Assembly (NCBI GenBank): GCA_012295275.1
Contig: CM022671.1
Coordinates: forward strand, 17,779,456 to 17,843,455
Reading direction: 5' to 3'
Length of the DNA stretch: 64,000 bases
From: Chrysomallon squamiferum
Lineage: Eukaryota > Mollusca > Gastropoda > Neomphalida > Peltospiridae
Shown one piece after another: positions 30,001 to 39,264 of the stretch (position 1 is its first letter; the number at the start of each line of letters is the position of its first letter). Under the pieces are notes generated by a model. It worked only from the letters and a program-made list of their open reading frames with translations, did not search any database and was not told the origin of the DNA. A program made the translations under genes and the position numbers.

Positions 30001-31859
30001 TATATTTATTTTTAAATAAATAATTATGATACCTAACCAGAAATCAAGAGAAAAAAAAAAAAAAAAATGAAATAACTAGCTCAGTCTTTTTGGTATTTTT
30101 GAACTTAATGAAAAAAAAATTCTGCATGCATCTGTTCAGTCCAGACTTAGCAAAAATGTTTTTTTCACAAACTGGGTACTCCTTCAACTCTTCACAAAAA
30201 ATAAAAAATGATAAGACATATCCTATATTTAAAAAAAAAGAAAGCTATTTCATTTCATAAATTTATTGATATTTAAAATAATCATAATATAACCAAAACT
30301 TATAAACTACTGTTTAAATAATAAATGAAAATGTATTCTTGTTATGAAATAAAACAAAAAAAAAACACAGAATAGTAAAACTATAATAAAATTAGAAATT
30401 AAATATTTAGGTAAAACAAAACCACAAAAATATTTTCTTTTTATCTATCTTCCAAATAATATAGTGGTCTTTTGCCATTATTCTAGGATGAAATAATTAT
30501 TCATAATATAAATCAATAAATAAATACATAACAATTTTTTTTTTTTTTTCTTTTTTTTGTCTGTGCGTATAATTAAACTATTGCTGTATTATTACATTTA
30601 CAGGATAACACAACAGTGCTTAAAATAATCTAGAACTGAAAAATCTGTTTAAAAAAGTCTAACAAATAACAAATAATTACTGGAAAATCTATCATTATTA
30701 TAAAGGAATATTAAGTCAAATGTTAGTCATACTATACATAAATATATATATATATATTAAACAATACTGACTATTAGTATATATGAAAAACTATCATAGA
30801 TATCTTAAGTAAGTAAAGAAAACTCACAATGTTTAATCAGAAGAGTTTTCGAAATACAGAGCTGAATAATTTGAAGCATTAAAAACAAGAGTTACTAACT
30901 TTGGGTTATTTTGGCATGACTTCTTGTTTGTGTGCATGTGTGAATGCATATGCATGCTGAATACGAAATAAAAGGATATTTAATGATATCCTAGCTCTTT
31001 TCAATAATCACAGTTATATCAAATATATAATGTAGAAAATGATTGATGGAACCCATTTCCATGTAAATATCCACATAACCTATGTCTGCCTTTGTTAAAC
31101 CAATCTTGAAGTCTATCTTTGAAATGAATACAGCCCAACAGATTCACTAGTGATTGCTGTTTATCATATCTTAGGCCAGATTTGTGATCTAGTTATTATA
31201 GCTTGCTCAGATATTATACCATGCACTTTCTGTCAAACATGGACATAAATTAACCCAATATGGTTATAAAATATTTGGCAGATATGATCAAAAATTAGAA
31301 AAAATAATCTATCATTTTCTATGCATAGTTAAAATGTAACAGATTGGACAAATATGACTGCTACATTTTAATCCAGATGCTAAACAATTAAATAAATATG
31401 GGATATAACGATATCAAGGGAATACACAGCGCTGTAACAGGTGCTGTTGCTTTCATTTCACTTCAATGTCTCTTGCTAAAAACACTATCACCTACGTTTT
31501 TATCAACTTTGCCCTTACGTATTTTTATCTTAAAAATCTTTTTAAATTATTTTGTCTATAATATTCGGATATAAAATTTTGTGCAACAGTTTAAAATTTA
31601 ATGTGTAAGTATTATAACGACAGTCAACAGAGGTTTCTTAGCTACAATCTCAGTATCTGAACAGTTATTATTTGCCGCACTATATTCTTTGTCGGCAAAT
31701 AAGCTCACCATAAGAAAAATTCTCACTCAGTTTTAGGGGTCCACGTAAAATATAGATGACAAATACAACAAGGATGAACCAGACAGCCCATAAATATGTC
31801 CATGACCAAGCAATCCACGACTTAAACTTGTCTAACATTCTTGACAGGAAGCCAGCCAT
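2899..31859 (-). CDS. ST7: ST7 (suppressor of tumorigenicity 7) homologue, complete, 15 coding exons
   Basis: Coding exons on the minus strand, 5' to 3': 31859-31709, 24068-23986, 14599-14443, 13848-13678, 13209-13131, 10512-10458, 9909-9810, 9442-9345, 8915-8804, 7747-7675, 6926-6824, 5718-5568, 4907-4815, 4306-4167, 2994-2899. All introns are GT-AG, the phases agree, and the sum is 1662 nt (553 aa plus stop), within the usual length of the family. Recognisable blocks: [11 protein letters not shown] (N-terminal membrane segment, about residues 14-40), [20 protein letters not shown] then FEWWYF (second hydrophobic region, about 60-85), [75 protein letters not shown], and a C-terminal membrane segment at about 489-508. 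The middle is helical and TPR-like in this family. The start at 31859 was chosen because [15 protein letters not shown] aligns with the short N-terminus of known ST7; an in-frame ATG at 31982 would add 41 unrelated residues. ST7 is a multi-pass membrane protein, reported as a tumour suppressor candidate in human; its molecular role is not settled. Confidence 0.95.
3143..3214. repeat. (GA)36 microsatellite in ST7 intron 14
   Basis: Perfect dinucleotide run of 72 bp. On the ST7 sense strand it is a CT tract about 150 bp upstream of the exon 15 acceptor. Confidence 0.97.
3290..4166. repeat. Degenerate tandem array in ST7 intron 14 whose unit includes the exon 14 splice donor
   Basis: About eight diverged copies at roughly 100-180 bp spacing. 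On the plus strand each carries a version of ACTTACAGTT-GGACAACCACAC followed by an AT-rich segment containing GTGTATTTTAGAATG. The copy at the right end is the real exon 14 end plus donor (4161-4166). Copies near 3413 and 3596 keep a perfect GTAAGT (sense strand) at 3418-3413 and 3601-3596; others near 3790, 3945 and 4047 have decayed. Confidence 0.8.
4330..4391. repeat. Compound TA and GT microsatellites, ST7 intron 13
   Basis: A short TA run (about 4335-4350) is followed by a GT run (4370-4391) just upstream of exon 14 on the sense strand. Confidence 0.9.
6365..6398. repeat. (TA)n microsatellite, ST7 intron 11
   Basis: Uninterrupted TA run of about 34 bp flanked by GTATACA and ACACACAT. 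Confidence 0.95.
6519..6571. repeat. (AG)26 microsatellite, ST7 intron 11
   Basis: Perfect AG run; CT on the ST7 sense strand. Confidence 0.97.
7295..7540. repeat. Tandem array of about 60 bp units, ST7 intron 10
   Basis: Four imperfect copies of a unit built from GATAATTATTCAGTTTAAATAA, a gap, then AAAATATATCTGATCAT and an A-rich spacer. Confidence 0.8.
8042..8556. mobile_element. MITE-like element with TTAA flanks (piggyBac-type), ST7 intron 9
   Basis: The interval is bounded by TTAA on both sides (8042-8045 and 8553-8556). The ends are imperfect inverted repeats: left GGAGGACACATGTGGCAC, right (reverse complement) GGGGACACGCTAGGCC. TTAA target duplications with G-rich inverted ends are typical of piggyBac-type elements. 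The interior (about 507 bp) has no transposase-like frame, so it would be non-autonomous and old. Confidence 0.55.
10703..10990 (-). mobile_element. Decayed tRNA-derived-type SINE, mollusc-like, ST7 intron 5
   Basis: Read on the minus strand it shows, in order, a TTGATCAATCCC segment, a block ending ATTTCTCATTCCAACAAGTG, a TCCTTGCTACTAA block, GTGGGTTTCCTCT, a GGTTCTAACCAT segment, then TGTTGTTAAATGAA and a TTTCTTTTCTTCTTTC tail. This order matches, from memory, a SINE family very common in gastropod and bivalve genomes. It is heavily mutated and its 5' head is missing or unrecognisable. Confidence 0.65.
11590..12780. other. GC-richer island of unknown origin, ST7 intron 5
   Basis: This 1.2 kb is clearly less AT-rich than the surrounding intron. 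It contains a GT microsatellite at 11939-11976. Minus-strand open frames (11786-11589, 12487-12233 and 12769-12533) give no recognisable protein. No inverted ends or target duplications were found. It could be an old mobile-element remnant or a conserved non-coding segment. Confidence 0.35.
13310..13677. repeat. Degenerate ~33 bp tandem array, ST7 intron 4, reaching the exon 4 donor
   Basis: About nine to eleven copies of a unit around CATCAACATTTTGCACATAAAATCATTT. The copies run up to TTTTGCACAGAAACCTAC at 13661-13677, so the first intronic bases after the exon 4 donor already belong to the array. Confidence 0.8.
14050..14395. repeat. Tandem array of ~33/66 bp units, ST7 intron 3
   Basis: Roughly ten copies alternating GATATATCAGGTTATATTAC and GATGAATCAGATTATATNAG types, each followed by AGATTTAGA-AAGAAA. 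The alternation gives a 66 bp higher-order unit in the right half. It ends about 45 bp from the exon 3 donor. Confidence 0.88.
16965..17014. repeat. (GT)n microsatellite with adjacent TA run, ST7 intron 2
   Basis: A GT run of about 45 bp is preceded by a TA run at 16940-16958. Further GT runs lie at 16012-16044 and 16733-16751, and a TA run at 16629-16652. Confidence 0.93.
17575..17637. repeat. Recent direct duplication, ST7 intron 2
   Basis: TGTAATCCTTTCTTTAAACA followed by TACATG occurs twice in tandem with about 31 bp spacing and no mismatches in the core. Confidence 0.85.
19590..20320. repeat. Degenerate ~150-160 bp tandem array, ST7 intron 2
   Basis: Four to five diverged copies. Shared blocks are CTAAATTAAGCTAACTAGAA, a TTACAGTGGTTTAGACATCAT segment variant, CTGGTTCAATACATTTT, AGAATAAACTGTAGAGATTT and AAGGTTAATAAACTG, always in that order. 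Confidence 0.75.
21912..22042. repeat. (ATT)n microsatellite, ST7 intron 2
   Basis: About 130 bp of ATT repeats with two small interruptions. Confidence 0.96.
22670..22995. repeat. Degenerate ~30 bp tandem array with (TA)n core, ST7 intron 2
   Basis: Repeated pattern TATCAAGAAATATGCTACAG plus an ATAT spacer, with a TA run at 22810-22840 inside. A looser set of ACAAGTTATATGTGACATG-like repeats precedes it at about 22150-22560. Confidence 0.65.
23492..23640. repeat. (TAAAA)n microsatellite, ST7 intron 2
   Basis: About 18 TAAAA units, then a short GAACA run and more AAAAT units, ending about 350 bp from exon 2. Confidence 0.95.
25283..25366. repeat. Direct duplication, ST7 intron 1
   Basis: GTTTTATTTTCACTTGAATT occurs twice within about 45 bp, each preceded by ACAG(A)GTA/TAGAGTG. 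Confidence 0.8.
26998..27058. repeat. (ATT)n microsatellite, ST7 intron 1
   Basis: Perfect ATT run of about 60 bp. Confidence 0.95.
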
Positions 31860-32099
31860 AACTTCAGAAAGCAGATTCGCACCAAGCGTACATTCACAAA
31901 AAGATAACCGTAACGCAGGCATGACCCAGTAAAAATGAAGATAGCGGACAGAAAAATTTAAAATGTTATTGTGGCCGTACAAATAAATTGTATAATAATT
32001 TTGTTTATATTAATGCTTTCAAGTTATAATTTTATTGTTTTTGCGACATATCATAGATATTAACAAAAATGACTTAAAAAATACAGTCATAAAAGATCA

Positions 32100-32300
32100 G
32101 AACGCCGCGATTTTACCCCTTCGCAACTGAAGTTGTGACATCATCAAGCACCTGGCGGATTGGTAGCTGTATGTTTTCTGACCATTTGAAGAAACTAGAG
32201 ACCAAATTTGTTAGCAAAGAACGCGATGACGTCACAAAGAAAAAAATGTAGGCGCAAATATATGCTAAAACTTACTCTTCTGATGTTGTTATATATCGTT
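32100..32300 (-). promoter_or_regulatory. Probable ST7 promoter region with a full CRE palindrome
   Basis: This stretch, 240-440 bp upstream of the ST7 start codon, is less AT-rich than its surroundings. It contains the full 8-bp CREB/ATF palindrome TGACGTCA at 32227-32234 and the related TGACATCATC near 32137. The position fits a core promoter for a minus-strand gene starting translation at 31859. The transcription start itself cannot be read from the sequence. Confidence 0.45.
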
Positions 32301-32789
32301 AGCTCTTTAATTAAGACTGGATGATTAACAACAAATAAAACAAAATTTCAATCAATACAGAATATATTTAACCTGTTTCTTGTTATTATCAAATTTACCT
32401 TCCATTGTTCGAATTATAAAATGTCCGGTGTAAAATTAAATACATCTAGGCCTATAAGAAATAACCTAAAGATTTTCTAGACCTACAAACAAGAGCGTTC
32501 GGGACCAGGCCCATAATATTTTAACTTAACCATTTCATTGTTTTTTCGTAATGGTAACAGCCGCTTATTAACAGACCCCTTGTGATGTGATTTCTTATTA
32601 AGCTTTTATTAATAGATTTATTTGTAGATAATTAAACAGTATTTTAATTCATTATTAAGTTCTTAACGATGCCATCAGATTTAACAAAGTTTAACTGATT
32701 AACTTTAGTTACTTTTTGTATATATAATCATTCAATTTTATTAACCAAAAACAGAAATAAAGAAATAGAATTTAAAAAACTAAAATTAG

Positions 32790-32831
<42 letters not shown>
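32790..32831. repeat. (TA)n microsatellite upstream of ST7
   Basis: TA run of about 42 bp in the intergenic region. Confidence 0.95.
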
Positions 32832-32834
<3 letters not shown>

Positions 32835-33337
32835 CATGGCCGTAACTAGATTTTATTATTTATTTTTTTTTTTTTTTTTTTGATTTCTTTCTTTGCAACG
32901 ATGTCGGTAGACTTCAAGCGGTAATCATAGACATAAACGAATTCATTCAGTGGATATCGTTTCTATCGGAATAGAGATTTTTATTTTAAATTTTTTAATA
33001 AAGTTTTTGTATAAATTTAAAAAAACACAAAAAAAACAAATCATTAAAAACAAACAATAAATTTTTTCAATGGAGTTACAGCCATGATATTATATATATA
33101 AATATATATATCCCAGTAGATTTAGGATTTAGGAATTAAGTTCCTTTTGAATTGGACGAGTATAGGAATTTTTATTATTATTATTATTAATTATTTCGTA
33201 TTTATTTTCCTAAATGTTAAGTGTATAGCAGATAATAATTTTTTTTTGATGACGTGTCTAGGACAAATCCCATCAGGGAACATAGTATTGATTACTCTGG
33301 TCTTATAGCTGGCAGTGAAAGACCCCCATATCTATAG

Positions 33338-33392
<55 letters not shown>
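33338..33392. repeat. (CTAT)n microsatellite
   Basis: About 13 tetranucleotide units in the ST7 to phosphatase intergenic region. Confidence 0.95.
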
Positions 33393-33393
<1 letters not shown>

Positions 33394-33632
33394 TATCTAT
33401 AAATGCTATCTTCAGCTATTAGTTAATACTGGAAATAGGCGCATATTCGTGAACAAGCCCATCTCGATTTTTCTCGAGACCAAATCCGTCAGTAAACCAC
33501 CCCACACAAAAATAAAAAATTACAGTAAATAAACTAATTAACATATTGGTAATAATATTTTAAAAATGAAATATTCCCCACTAATGAATGAAATAAATAA
33601 GAAAAAGATGGGTACTTTAAAGATTAGTTTGA

Positions 33633-33678
<46 letters not shown>

Positions 33679-33679
<1 letters not shown>

Positions 33680-34427
33680 AGTGGTACCTAGCATTACGAG
33701 TTTAAATCGTTCCGTGACCGAGCTCGTATCTCAAATCAATTTTCCGAACTTAAATTAATTGAAATACCATTAATCCGTTCCAGCCCTCCAAAAACCACCG
33801 CATTTTTTTTTTTTTGTTTGTTTTCGTAACGTGTTTTTAAATAAGAAAAATGTATTTATAAATGACAAATATTGTAAAATAAATAAATGATAAATAAATA
33901 AATAAATAAAAGAAAAACTGATTTTGTAAAGTGTATTTATCTTGGAGATCAGACAAATTATTTTAACGCCTTTGGCTGGGGTTACAGCTTTTATCGACTC
34001 CTTCAGCTTCAGTATGGTACATATCGTAAAGTACTACGCTCGTACTTGCCTAGCCAAGTCGACTACATACACACCTCGCTCGGTTTTCTGTGAATTCGAG
34101 CTTTAATTCAATGACATCATCCGCTTCTTCTTTTCAACACTATCCTTTGCACTCACTTTCTTAATATCCATGGCCAGAAAAAAGATATTTGGCAAATTAC
34201 TGCACCAAACGCGACCACAACACAATAGAGATGTTTCCGCGGCGAAGTAACTACGTGAAGTAAACGAGCAAGACCGCAGGATGCTGGCCGGGTGTTATGT
34301 TGTTCGTTGCGCCAACTATCTGAAGCTCTTTCGTAACTCGGATTTTGGCTCTCAACTCAAAACAAAAACTCGACCGTAACTCGAAAAAACTCGTAAGTTG
34401 GGGCACTCGTAAGACGAGACACCACTG
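33679..34427. mobile_element. Non-autonomous DNA transposon with CAGTGG inverted ends and TA flanks (Tc1/mariner Tigger-like)
   Basis: Left end CAGTGGTACCTAGCATTACG; right end read in reverse CAGTGGTGTCTCGTCTTACG. Both continue with ACGAGT. TA dinucleotides flank both ends (33677-33678, 34428-34429), as expected for a TA target duplication. The element sits inside an AAT microsatellite that continues on both sides. Several copies of the ACTCGTAA / TTACGAG motif lie near both ends. No transposase frame is present in the 749 bp. CAG ends with TA duplications are typical of pogo/Tigger-type elements. Confidence 0.75.
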
Positions 34428-34441
34428 TAATAATAATAATA

Positions 34442-34473
<32 letters not shown>

Positions 34474-34734
34474 AGAAAAACTAAAATTCAATTTGATTAA
34501 CACATTTCTAATACAGCAAAATAATAAAACTTTATTATACAGTTGTTCAGTTTATGAAACACTAAACAAAACTATCCAAAAGGTTCTCAGTTTTCCTTGT
34601 TCTCAAAGAATTATAAAGTTCGACCCAGACATGTCTGCTTTATTCGTGAAGCTACACGTCGACAGTCTTTTCAAACATAACTCATAGTCTGTCAGAACAG
34701 TTTGACTGACAGAAATCGTCTGCTTTGAACTGGT

Positions 34735-34932
34735 TAAATAGTCATCAGTTGCATTCATCTTGACTTCATTTATCCCTTAGCCGCCAAAGTATCTGGGGCA
34801 CCATGGATGAATTTACATCCAGTTTCTTCTGTTCTGTTTGAATGACTCCTGTTCCGTCTTTCTCGAGCTTCTGTCCGTTTATTTTAATCTCTGTGTTGAT
34901 TCCACTGGTGACGTTAGCACCCTGGGCTTATC
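34735..34932 (-). mobile_element. Fragment of a non-LTR retrotransposon reverse transcriptase
   Basis: On the minus strand the sequence encodes A-N-V-T-S-G-I-N-T-E-I-K-I-N-G-Q-K-L-E and then a diverged tail ending in a stop. The core GINTEIKINGQKLE resembles the C-terminal part of reverse transcriptases of common animal LINE families, where it usually precedes a YLG motif; that motif is not recognisable here. It is a short, dead remnant. Confidence 0.55.
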
Positions 34933-36760
34933 CCAGGTCAGTTACGTTGTAAAGAAATAAATAAAGACCAATTAAGATAAATTTTATATCATCATCATCA
35001 TCATTATTATCATTACCATTACTATCATTATTTGTTGGAAAGGAAATGATCACTATATCCATGAGATTGTTTTCAATTTATATCCAGTATTTCAATATAT
35101 TAATTGCAATTCTTGTTAAGATTTATTATATAATCACAAACATTGAAACAGTTTGAATATTAGTTAAATACTTAAAATTAAATGTTAAATATTAGTTAAA
35201 TACCTAACATTTAATTTTTATTTACTTAGTTAATTTTTTATTAATTTATTTATCATAATAAATTAATTTCTATTTATTTATTTATCTGTCTCCATCTTAA
35301 ATATGTGATAATTTTAAACGACCTATTTGTTTTCGAATTGCGATATTTGGTGGACCCGCCTGAATATCATGCACCAGCTATAGGTTATATAACCAAACAA
35401 AATTGCACTCACAAAATGGCTACCGGTACAGTGTTGATGAAGACGAAAAGACCATTCCAGGTAAGATGTGCCCCATTTCATCGTTCGGAACATAGGTTCT
35501 GTCCGTTTACTTTAATCTCTGTGTTGATTCCACTGGTGACGTTAGCACCCTATAGGTTTTTGGTGAATAAATGAAATGAAATAAAAAATATAATAATAAA
35601 ATTTATTATATGTTAAGTGAAAATAATAAGAAGAAGAAGAAGAAGAAGAATTAATTTTCTTAATTTGTATTTTAAGTACTTGCAAAGAAAGTTTTTTTAT
35701 AATATGAAATTGAATGTTCAAATTATTAAAAATAAATAATAACTAATGAACGTACTATGAGATGTAAATAAAAATAATAATAAAAAGAAATAAGAATATT
35801 CTTATCTCTTTTTCTTACTTTTTTTAAATGATCAAATGTAGATACTTTTTGATTGGGGATGTTATTTATTATAATCTACATTAACGTTATAATTGTATCT
35901 TTATAATTAGCGAATTAATAAATAAATAAATATCTGGAGATTTCTTCTAATTACGTAAAGTTGGCTAGATTCATTTCCACAGAAACAAATTTGAATTAAT
36001 AACCTGCCGCTGTGTACATTTGTTTTGTTTTGTTTGTTTGTTTGTTTGTTTGTTTTGCGGTTTCTTTCTTTGGTGATTATTTTGCTCTTAATATTATCAG
36101 TCTTGTAAATCATTTTCTTTAGATAATATCGCATAGTTCTTATTATCATTTTATTTATTTATTTATTTAAATATTTATTTATTTATTTATTTATTATTAT
36201 TATCATCATCATCATCATCATTATCATCATCATCTTTTTGTTTATTTATTTATTACTCTATTTTCTGATGTTACTTAAGTCGAGGCACTTTCACTGTAGG
36301 CCGTATTATCATAATTCATGTGCTCATCTTTTGATTTTCTTTTTTAGTGAAGCTGTCATTGGCATATTCCTCGTTATCTTTTCTTTTCTCCTCCCCCCCC
36401 CATTTACCTTTCTTTCTATCTGTTATCTTTTGTTTATGCTTTATGTTTTTTGGTTTACTTCCCCCCCCCCGGTCTTAGAGTTGTTTCCCTTACTTTACAA
36501 ATAGATATTTGTTAAGTTTGGTTACGTAATAATGTTCGTCTGATTTCTTCGAATGGCGGGTGGCGGTAAGTTTGGATGTTGCGCATATTAAAAATATTTT
36601 GAGCTTTTAACATATTATAATAGACTAAGAGAACAAAAAATACATAAATCAAGTTTATTAATTGTATTTATTAATGTGCTTTATTCATCACGTTTTATAC
36701 AATAATACAGGTATGTCAGCAAAAATTTGATTTTATTCTTATTCATATCACTCGAAAGAA

Positions 36761-36794
<34 letters not shown>

Positions 36795-37719
36795 CCTGTA
36801 AAATGGTACCATGATGTTTATGATTGGTTAGTTTTTGTACCTGCTATAATTCTCCGTTAAAAATAGCATGGTCTTATAAAGCAACTGATACGGAATTACA
36901 CATGCATCAAGAAAAATATCTTTAACAAGGTTTGAAGAAAAACTTTAATCTTTTCCGTAAACTGATCGTCTGGTTTTGAAATACGTCTCTTTTTTTTTCA
37001 GAAGAAAATTCCATTCGGATGAAAACAAAAATATAGGACAATGTTCGGCAAAGTGAAAGAGTTCCGTATATACGTTTCTAAAACTTTGGCAAGTTAGTAC
37101 AGACCAGAAAAGTCACCGACGCGCAAAGGCAGAACAAAATCGGTCAATGCGTTTTTTCAAGAAATTGGTCTGACGTCATGGCCTAATTCTGGTATTTAAA
37201 AATTTTTAAAATCGAAAGTCTGGTGTCGATCACTGGTTGCAGTGTGTTTCTGGGACTGTAAATGCCATATTCTTTTGATAAATTTTCAGATAGTGAGTTA
37301 CTGATTTTTTAAAAATATTTTATTTTATTTTATTGTTATTATTTATTTTATTTTACTTTATTTTATTTTTTAATTATTATTACCATTCTAATAATTTTGT
37401 TTTGACATAAATAATTATTATTCAAAGTTTGCATCTGCCTTGTATATCAATACTTTTTTATTTGTTTATTTATTTATTGATTTATTTTTTTATTTTATTT
37501 TATTTTTCAGTCAAGTTATTAGCTTTACTGCATGATAATTCTTTAACATTTAAAGGATTGGTATTTAATTTATTTACAGGAAGCAGTTTGCTTTGCAGAA
37601 AAGATAAACGTTGAAAGTAAATTTCTTACACCAGAAGAATCAGAGTTCATGATGTGGGTCCATGAAATTATTTCTTTGTTATATAAATGCATATAAAAGT
37701 TAGTAATTTAGTTAATCAT

Positions 37720-37762
<43 letters not shown>

Positions 37763-39264
37763 GAATAAAAAATAAGAACTATATGTCAGGGAAAACAGTA
37801 AACATAGAATGTGTTTTTAACTTGTTTCATATAATTGCATTGGACATCTTCATTAATATTGAATGTAAATTTAGGATCAATGACATTATTTTATATGTGA
37901 CATAACTAAGTATACATTTCTAGGCTGAGTTAATACTGTTACATTGGAAATAACATTAAATGAAGACAATATTATTAGTCTGTTATAATTATTGTTATAT
38001 AGTTATTGAAACATTGCTCAGTTTATTATAAGAGGAATAATGATGAACAATTTTTCCTGTGATCTATCATGAAATTTGTCTTGATATAAATATTTTACTT
38101 TTCATTTTCAGATGGAAAATTGGTAGAAAATAGTTGTCACAAAGCTGCAGTCTCTGAAAACAGAGTTTGACAAAGCGGTAGTCCTGTGAACATTGTCAGT
38201 CAAATGCAGGAAGACTTTTATTCTTTTATTTTTAATTTAATTTTTATTTTTTATTATTATTATTTTTGTTGTTGTTGTTGTTGTTGTTCCATATGAGTAA
38301 TGATACCTTGATTCTAAATAAGAACTGGCTTAAGATAATAATTTCAACATTATAGTTTATTAGCTTGTACTATATAGGAAATGCTTTATATAGTTTGTAA
38401 TGTAATAGATATGGCTTGTATTTCATTCACAATGAAGTAAGTGGATATTAAGTCAATAATACACTGATTCATTGTGGGGGTTTTAATTCGTACTCTTATT
38501 GTTATTAAGATAACTTCGTTAACACCAGAACCAAAAACAGTGATATCAAAAAAAATTAATAACAACAAAAGAATAAATCAATATTTCAATAAAACTAATA
38601 AACAATAATATTGAAAATTTAAACTAAGATTTAAATTTAACTTTTATTAAATAATATTTGTTACAAATGCATTTTATAGTGAATATAGGCTAAAATGTAA
38701 AATATTTTGTGATTCTTATGCATTGCCTAGGGTACACCCATCTTTATATTCTTCCTTTTCTTTTCAAGATGCATATCAAATATGTATTAAGGAAGCTGGA
38801 TATATTCATCATGTTACTTTTTCGGGGATTTTTGGTCTATTCAGTTCAATTATTATTCAATATTTAAATAGAAAACTGACATGGGTTAAAGATGGTTAGT
38901 TGTAATTTAACCAAAATTTATCATAAAAAAATAACTCACTTAAAATTCAAATATTTTTTAATTACATAATATATATTAAATAATATCTATAAATGATTAT
39001 ACCAATTAGGTTTTTAATAAATATTAATGTAGATGTCTCGTGTTAAAACAGAGTTTAATGAAAAACTCGCACAAAAACAATTTGGGTAAATAAATTAGTA
39101 ATTACGTCTAAATATATAACAAATACTTTTACTTACTAAATAAAATAAAATTGACATATTATGAATAATTCAGATACTTATGTGGTCAGAACTGTCGTGC
39201 ATTTATATCTTGTTAAATGTGGATAAGTCAGAACATCATTTAAATAAGAAAAGTTCTACAACTC
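34933..39264. other. Intergenic region between ST7 and the phosphatase, no firm gene
   Basis: AT-rich with many short simple repeats. Points of interest are a CRE palindrome at 37171-37178; a possible short exon ATGGCGGGTGGCG with perfect donor GTAAGT at 36566; strong acceptor-like tracts ending near 37012, 37579 and 38111; and a 28-bp poly-A near 36763. These could mark an unannotated spliced transcript, or the 5' UTR of the phosphatase, but no coding frame supports it. Confidence 0.35.
35499..35552 (-). mobile_element. Second copy of the same retrotransposon core
   Basis: Nearly identical to about 34876-34930: minus-strand A-N-V-T-S-G-I-N-T-E-I-K-V-N-G-Q. The two copies share about 54 bp and then diverge on both sides. 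Confidence 0.6.

Noticed and set aside
35417-35470. Possible first exon ATGGCTACCGGT... ending at CAG|GTAAGA on the plus strand
   Set aside because: The ATG, short frame and donor look good, but no second exon fits and the sequence runs into a retrotransposon fragment about 30 bp later.
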